From positions 1-10,381 of the forward strand of contig JAXIUW010225952.1 in the NCBI GenBank assembly GCA_035591015.1: a stretch of 10,381 nt of DNA. Reading direction: 5' to 3'. The notes beneath the pieces are model-generated. The model was given only the letters and a program-made list of their open reading frames with translations. It had not been told where the DNA came from and made no database searches. The stretch comes from Cephalothrix simula (taxonomy: Eukaryota > Nemertea > Palaeonemertea > Archinemertea > Cephalotrichidae). Positions 7,166-10,381 of the stretch are shown here, one piece after another. Position numbers and translations under genes: made by a program. The stretch's first letter is position 1. Each line of letters starts with the position of its first letter.

Positions 7166-8436
7166 CTGGAAAGTTAAAAAAATACCATTTATAATGTCAT
7201 TGTCTAGTAAACCTTATAGCTGGATAAAACAGTCCGCTGAAAGTCTGGAAATTTAAAAAGTACGAGGGTGGAAGGGGTTAGTTTTCTCAGTCAGGAGGAA
7301 ACAATGCATGAACGGTCATACCGAATTCCATATTCAAGGACTACATGAAATGTTTCTTCCCTCTAACAATTATTAATTGGAATAAGCTACCGGTTCACGT
7401 TGTTATCATGAAGTCCCTAGTTTTCCATTCTCTTTGCTAACATCTCTGCCTTAATTCGAACCGTCTGCACCATGCACGCAACCTATGTCAAAATGGTCAA
7501 GTTGAAGCCGGACATTATCCTACATACACTGAGATTAGATGTTTATCGCTGGCGGAGACATTCATATCTTGGTTTCAGTCCTCAAAACTATACAAGAAAT
7601 AAAAGCAGGAACTGGTCTCCCTGCTGTACAAGTTTTTGCCACTCCTTATCGCATCTTCCATTATACCGCCCCACCAATAGCTACCAATGTCTTCTCAATT
7701 TGACAACTTCGATGAATTATTATACTTATACCGCGCCAACCAATAGCTACCAATGTCTTCTCAATTCGACAAGTTTGAATAATTATTATACTTACCATAA
7801 ACGGTTAATTGGAAGCTTTAGCCATCACAATATTCTATTAATGATTTTAATGATATAAAATTTCATTTGGTAATGGGAGAGAAATGGAGAAATACAATCT
7901 TATTTGTCTAAAAATAAACACCACGATTCCCTCTTAACCAAGATTTCTCCTAATAAGTCTTTGCCTCAAGATATAGGCGCTGTAACAACATCTATTAATT
8001 GTCACAATTAAGGTGTATTAAATCAAGACTAAATTCCTTCGGGAAATGACTCCTAATTCTCTGTGCACCAATAACCGTTGTGATTTGACAACAAAGTTTT
8101 TTTTCTTAATTTCAAAGTCAATGCCCCAAGAAACCTATTAATTTCTTGAACACATGTAATGAAGATTTTACTGTCAAGAGTAAAATATTTACCACTCAAC
8201 TTTGTGTCAGAGACTTTTCAGCCTTTAACTTGACAGCTTTTCAAATAGCATATCGCTAAAAAATCCTTCGGATTTATCTTGTCAAAGGAGTAGAAGATAA
8301 GCGATGACGCCACTACCAAGTTTCCATTGATATCTATATCTTGGGGCATGGATTTGCCAATAGGGGGTTGTGATGGAATCACATATATTATAATTAATCG
8401 CAAACTTCTGGAAACCCACCTGAACTTAGGCACTGA
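7166..8436 (-). other. Upstream intron of the minus-strand gene
   Basis: The DNA upstream of the Ig exon's acceptor should be intron, since the exon starts in phase 1 and needs a preceding coding exon. No second Ig exon or other convincing minus-strand exon is seen up to the window end, so the intron is at least about 3.2 kb. Plus-strand ATG frame 7472-7858 (128 codons) is not accepted as a gene: a third of it is a translated 66-bp duplication, and the rest has no recognisable motif. Confidence 0.55.
7661..7792. repeat. 66-bp tandem duplication, two copies
   Basis: Copy one (about 7661-7726) and copy two (about 7727-7792) share the core CAATAGCTACCAATGTCTTC and an ATTATTATACTTA end, differing by a handful of substitutions and one base of length. 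The period is a multiple of three, which keeps an open frame across it. It is likely a recent replication-slippage or unequal-exchange product. Confidence 0.8.
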
Positions 8437-8895
8437 GCACTACCAGCTTCGGGAGAATATCGTTTTTCAAAGAACCTGGTAACAAGCAGCTTTGGGAGAT
8501 CTTTTTTCGAAGAAAAATCTTCTCCCGCATGGTTCTTTCCTGCATGGGCATATGATCAGAATACACTAAGAGCTTTAAGGTTAAAGTTTGTGGCAAATAC
8601 AGTCAATAAACCAACAGAACGTTGGTTTAAGGCTTTGCTACCTTGTCTTGGGCAGCAGATAACACAAGTACCGTCGAAATCAACCCTTCAGAGGGTGCAT
8701 ATGCAAAAACTGACAAAAATTTGCTCTTCATTTGGAAGCTTACCGGTGTTTCCCGTCCTGATGTATCTTCGATCCAATTTTGTATATAACCGGATTGTTT
8801 TAAGCCATGACACTGAACTGTTGGGTTTTATCCCAGAGGGAATGGAACCACTGTTAGCCCTATGCAGTTTTGCAGTTCCTAATCCTCCCTCGTAA
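8437..8895 (+). other. Unassigned 152-codon plus-strand open frame
   Basis: The plus-strand frame is open from just after a TGA at 8434-8436 to a TAA at 8893-8895. Random DNA of this composition rarely gives 152 open codons. The first in-frame ATG is at 8701, but the protein-like character starts well before it, so it is more likely an exon or a truncated element ORF than a complete gene. Fragments include FFPAWAYDQNTLRALRLKF, PTERWFKALLPCLGQQ and LLGFIPEGMEPLLALCSF. The region is more GC-rich than its surroundings. The minus strand also has a 67-codon open stretch over 8693-8895, so strand is not certain. The tRNA-derived repeat starts within 40 bases of the stop, so both may belong to one inserted block. 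No domain family is recognised. Confidence 0.35.
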
Positions 8896-8915
8896 TTTTT
8901 ACGCTGAACATTGAA

Positions 8916-9150
8916 TAAGTTCTAGGTAAGAGCTTTGGATTGCCGTGCGAGAGGTCCCGGGTTCAAGTCCCGGCAGGGCCGTGGCTGTAAAGACACGTTG
9001 CAGTGGATGCCAACTGCTTTATCAAAGGCCGGTCATGTAGAAACTAGGGCTAGGGCTAACGTAAAAGATCCCTGTGGACTTATCGACAGAGTACCCGAGA
9101 GCAGCTAAGTAAGGGATAAGCGGACAGTTGAGTCTACCCCCCTTGAAAAA
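8916..9150 (+). repeat. tRNA-derived SINE-like element, Gly(GCC)-like anticodon region
   Basis: GTTCAAGTC at 8961-8969 matches the Pol III B box exactly. It sits in a perfect T arm: CCGGG (8957-8961), loop TTCAAGT (8962-8968), CCCGG (8969-8973). Upstream, a 7-base loop TTGCCGT (8940-8946) with T at the position 33 equivalent and GCC at the anticodon positions suggests a tRNA-Gly(GCC)-like source, but its stem pairs poorly and the 5' half and acceptor stem are not recognisable. After the tRNA-like part comes a relatively GC-rich body (about 8974-9145) unlike the flanks, as expected for the tRNA-unrelated part of a SINE. The right boundary is uncertain: no clear poly(A) or simple-repeat tail is seen. 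It is not a functional tRNA gene. Confidence 0.55.
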
Positions 9151-10160
9151 TAAGCCACTTGGAGGAGAAGACCCCATGACAATAGCGGACTACATGTACG
9201 TAGTTCAGTTGTTAAAGGCTTGTCAGTTGTTGAATGCTCTTTAAACGTTGTAGGCCCATTAGTCTCATTTCATCTCTTAAATATGTTTATGCAGTATTAC
9301 AAGAACAGTATTACAAGAGAAGAATATTCACGAAAACATTGTAAACATTATCAATAATTCAGTTCATTGGAGTTCCGACAAATGATAAGCTTACATGTAT
9401 TTGGGATTAGGTTGGAAACGATACAATTTCTTTTGGAAGTGATTGTATTGATGGTAATTGTGAAGAAAAATCGATGAATCGAACAGCAACAACCTAGGTG
9501 TCAAACGTGAATAGATCTTGATAGCACTTGTGGAATTGGGTAACGTAAATCCTTGTTGGGAGTTCCGAAAGATAAATTATGTTACAAACTGGTTAGCTAC
9601 AAATCAGCCCTACCTTTATAAAGCAACAAAAAAACATGAAGTATGTAATATTGTGGCTTGTTTACCATTTTTAGCACCCGTGGCAAGGGATGCTAGAAGC
9701 AACTGAGACGCGCCTTTTCGAGGTTCACTGTTTCGCCAAAATTTGAATAGAACCTACTGTAAACATATTGAGATCCTTATAAGATTACTTTCAGTCTAAT
9801 GGTTTCATTTTCAACTGCAAGGGCGGAGGCTACAAATCATTAATGACGGTCTTAGACTTGTACTGATGAAAATATTGAATACCGAAAATCTCTAAACATG
9901 CGTCAGTATCTCTCCAGATCTCTTAAGTCACTTAATTGGAATTTTGATACTAAGGATGCAGAATTCAATACCTTTAGAAATTAGATCGTAACTTATCCAA
10001 TTTATTGATGAATCTTCCATTTTCAGGACATGATTCTACATTTAATCATCTCAATGGTGAGATTACTGCACATGCACTAAGATTATCAACGATTAATAAT
10101 CAAGATTGAATAAATCTTGAAGAGAGCTGCAAGAGTGGTGTGATTAAGGGAGATGAACAA
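9151..10160. other. Upstream AT-rich DNA, no gene recognised
   Basis: No supported gene is visible. A 14-bp unit (CAGTATTACAAGA plus one base) is tandemly duplicated at 9292-9305 and 9306-9319. Two short plus-strand frames around 9898-9984 and 10025-10105 look faintly coding but are broken by stops and would need a frame change. An open frame at 9518-9706 depends on a non-ATG start and is treated as chance. The stretch probably lies in the upstream intron of the minus-strand gene or in intergenic DNA. Confidence 0.5.
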
Positions 10161-10166
10161 AAATAA

Positions 10167-10381
10167 CGGGCGACAAATATATTTTTGTCAAACGCCAAGT
10201 TCGCCATATTTTTAGCTCACTTGGTACGTAGTACCAAATGTGAGCTTATGCGATCGCCCGTAGTCTGTCTGTCTGTGTGTCTGTGCGCGGCAAAAGTGTA
10301 TCACAGAATGCTTCGATTTTGATGAAATTTGGTACAGAAGTGTATGAGAGTATATTCTAGATACGTTTTTGGCCGTTTTTC
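10167..10381. mobile_element. Hairpin-forming interspersed repeat, cut by the window end
   Basis: Nested stems are visible. Outer arms CGGGCGA (10167-10173) and TCGCCCG (10254-10260) are perfectly complementary. An inner stem pairs AGCTCACTTGGTAC (10214-10227) with GTACCAAATGTGAGCT (10231-10246), with a two-base difference. A third small stem, GACAAA with TTTGTC, lies at 10172-10189. A GTCT/GT-rich run follows at 10263-10287, then a TTTTGATGAAATTTGGTAC segment. The order 'AGCTCAC hairpin, GTGAGCTTATG, GTC-rich run, GATGAAATTTGGT' is one I recall as a common interspersed repeat in bivalve and some cnidarian genomes; that is memory, not a search. The right end lies outside the window. Confidence 0.6.
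10263..10287. repeat. Short GTCT/GT microsatellite
   Basis: The run is (GTCT) repeats passing into GTGTGT and CTGTG. It lies inside the hairpin repeat directly after the outer arm and appears to be a constant part of that element, not an independent microsatellite. Confidence 0.6.

Noticed and set aside
7785-7800. GTAAGT donor-like site on the minus strand
   Set aside because: The sequence upstream of it on that strand has stops in all frames within a short distance and no acceptor that would define an exon.
7472-7858. 128-codon plus-strand ATG frame
   Set aside because: About a third is a translated 66-bp tandem duplication; the rest shows no domain, signal peptide or splice context.
8218-8433. 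Minus-strand 71-codon frame
   Set aside because: No Ig or other domain is recognisable. A weak GTGGGT donor-like site near its start does not help define an exon.
9518-9706. Plus-strand 62-codon frame
   Set aside because: It depends on a TTG start and has no supporting context.
10108-10136. KRAARVV-like peptide in a plus frame, recalling the C-terminal region of LINE reverse transcriptases
   Set aside because: Only about seven residues match, stops lie on both sides, and no other LINE motif is nearby.
10167-10290. CRISPR-like or prokaryotic repeat structure
   Set aside because: The repeats are nested inverted arms with no regularly spaced direct repeats or spacers, and the window is clearly eukaryotic.

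Overview
The window looks like metazoan genomic DNA, most likely from a marine invertebrate. It is AT-rich, has GT-AG introns, and its intergenic and intronic DNA is full of decayed mobile-element pieces. Two tRNA-derived sequences with RNA polymerase III boxes and a terminal hairpin repeat of the kind I recall from mollusc and cnidarian genomes fit this. The species cannot be named from the sequence, and the lineage guess rests on memory of repeat families, not a search.

The one well-supported gene lies on the minus strand and is 5'-partial. Three exons join in one open frame: 7165-6887 (an I-set immunoglobulin domain), 5564-5331 (a basic, serine-rich then acidic linker) and 3226-2496 (a long acidic, disordered stretch, a basic patch, two hydrophobic segments and the stop). 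Every junction visible here is phase 1 with a canonical acceptor and a GTAAGT donor. The Ig domain resembles those of intracellular muscle and cytoskeletal proteins (titin, obscurin, myosin light chain kinase and relatives), but I do not recognise the full protein. The unusual point is that an Ig-linker protein of this kind ends in a predicted C-terminal membrane hairpin, which would tether it to a membrane. A poly(A) signal lies 95 bases past the stop.

Region by region: 1-2395 is AT-rich DNA beyond the gene's 3' end, with a possible RFX X-box and a YY1-like site in the first 65 bases that may mark another gene's promoter. Positions 2396-7165 hold the gene. Its 2.1-kb intron carries a LINE-like 3' terminus near 4119 and two broken plus-strand frames (3805-4059 and 4648-5196). 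Its 1.3-kb intron carries a tRNA-like sequence, nested hairpins, a degenerate 40-bp tandem repeat, a short coding-like frame and a small inverted repeat close to the Ig exon's donor. Positions 7166-10381 lie upstream of the Ig exon. They hold a 66-bp duplication, an unassigned 152-codon plus-strand frame (8437-8895) directly followed by a tRNA-derived SINE-like sequence, and a hairpin repeat that runs off the window end. No complete protein-coding gene is present.
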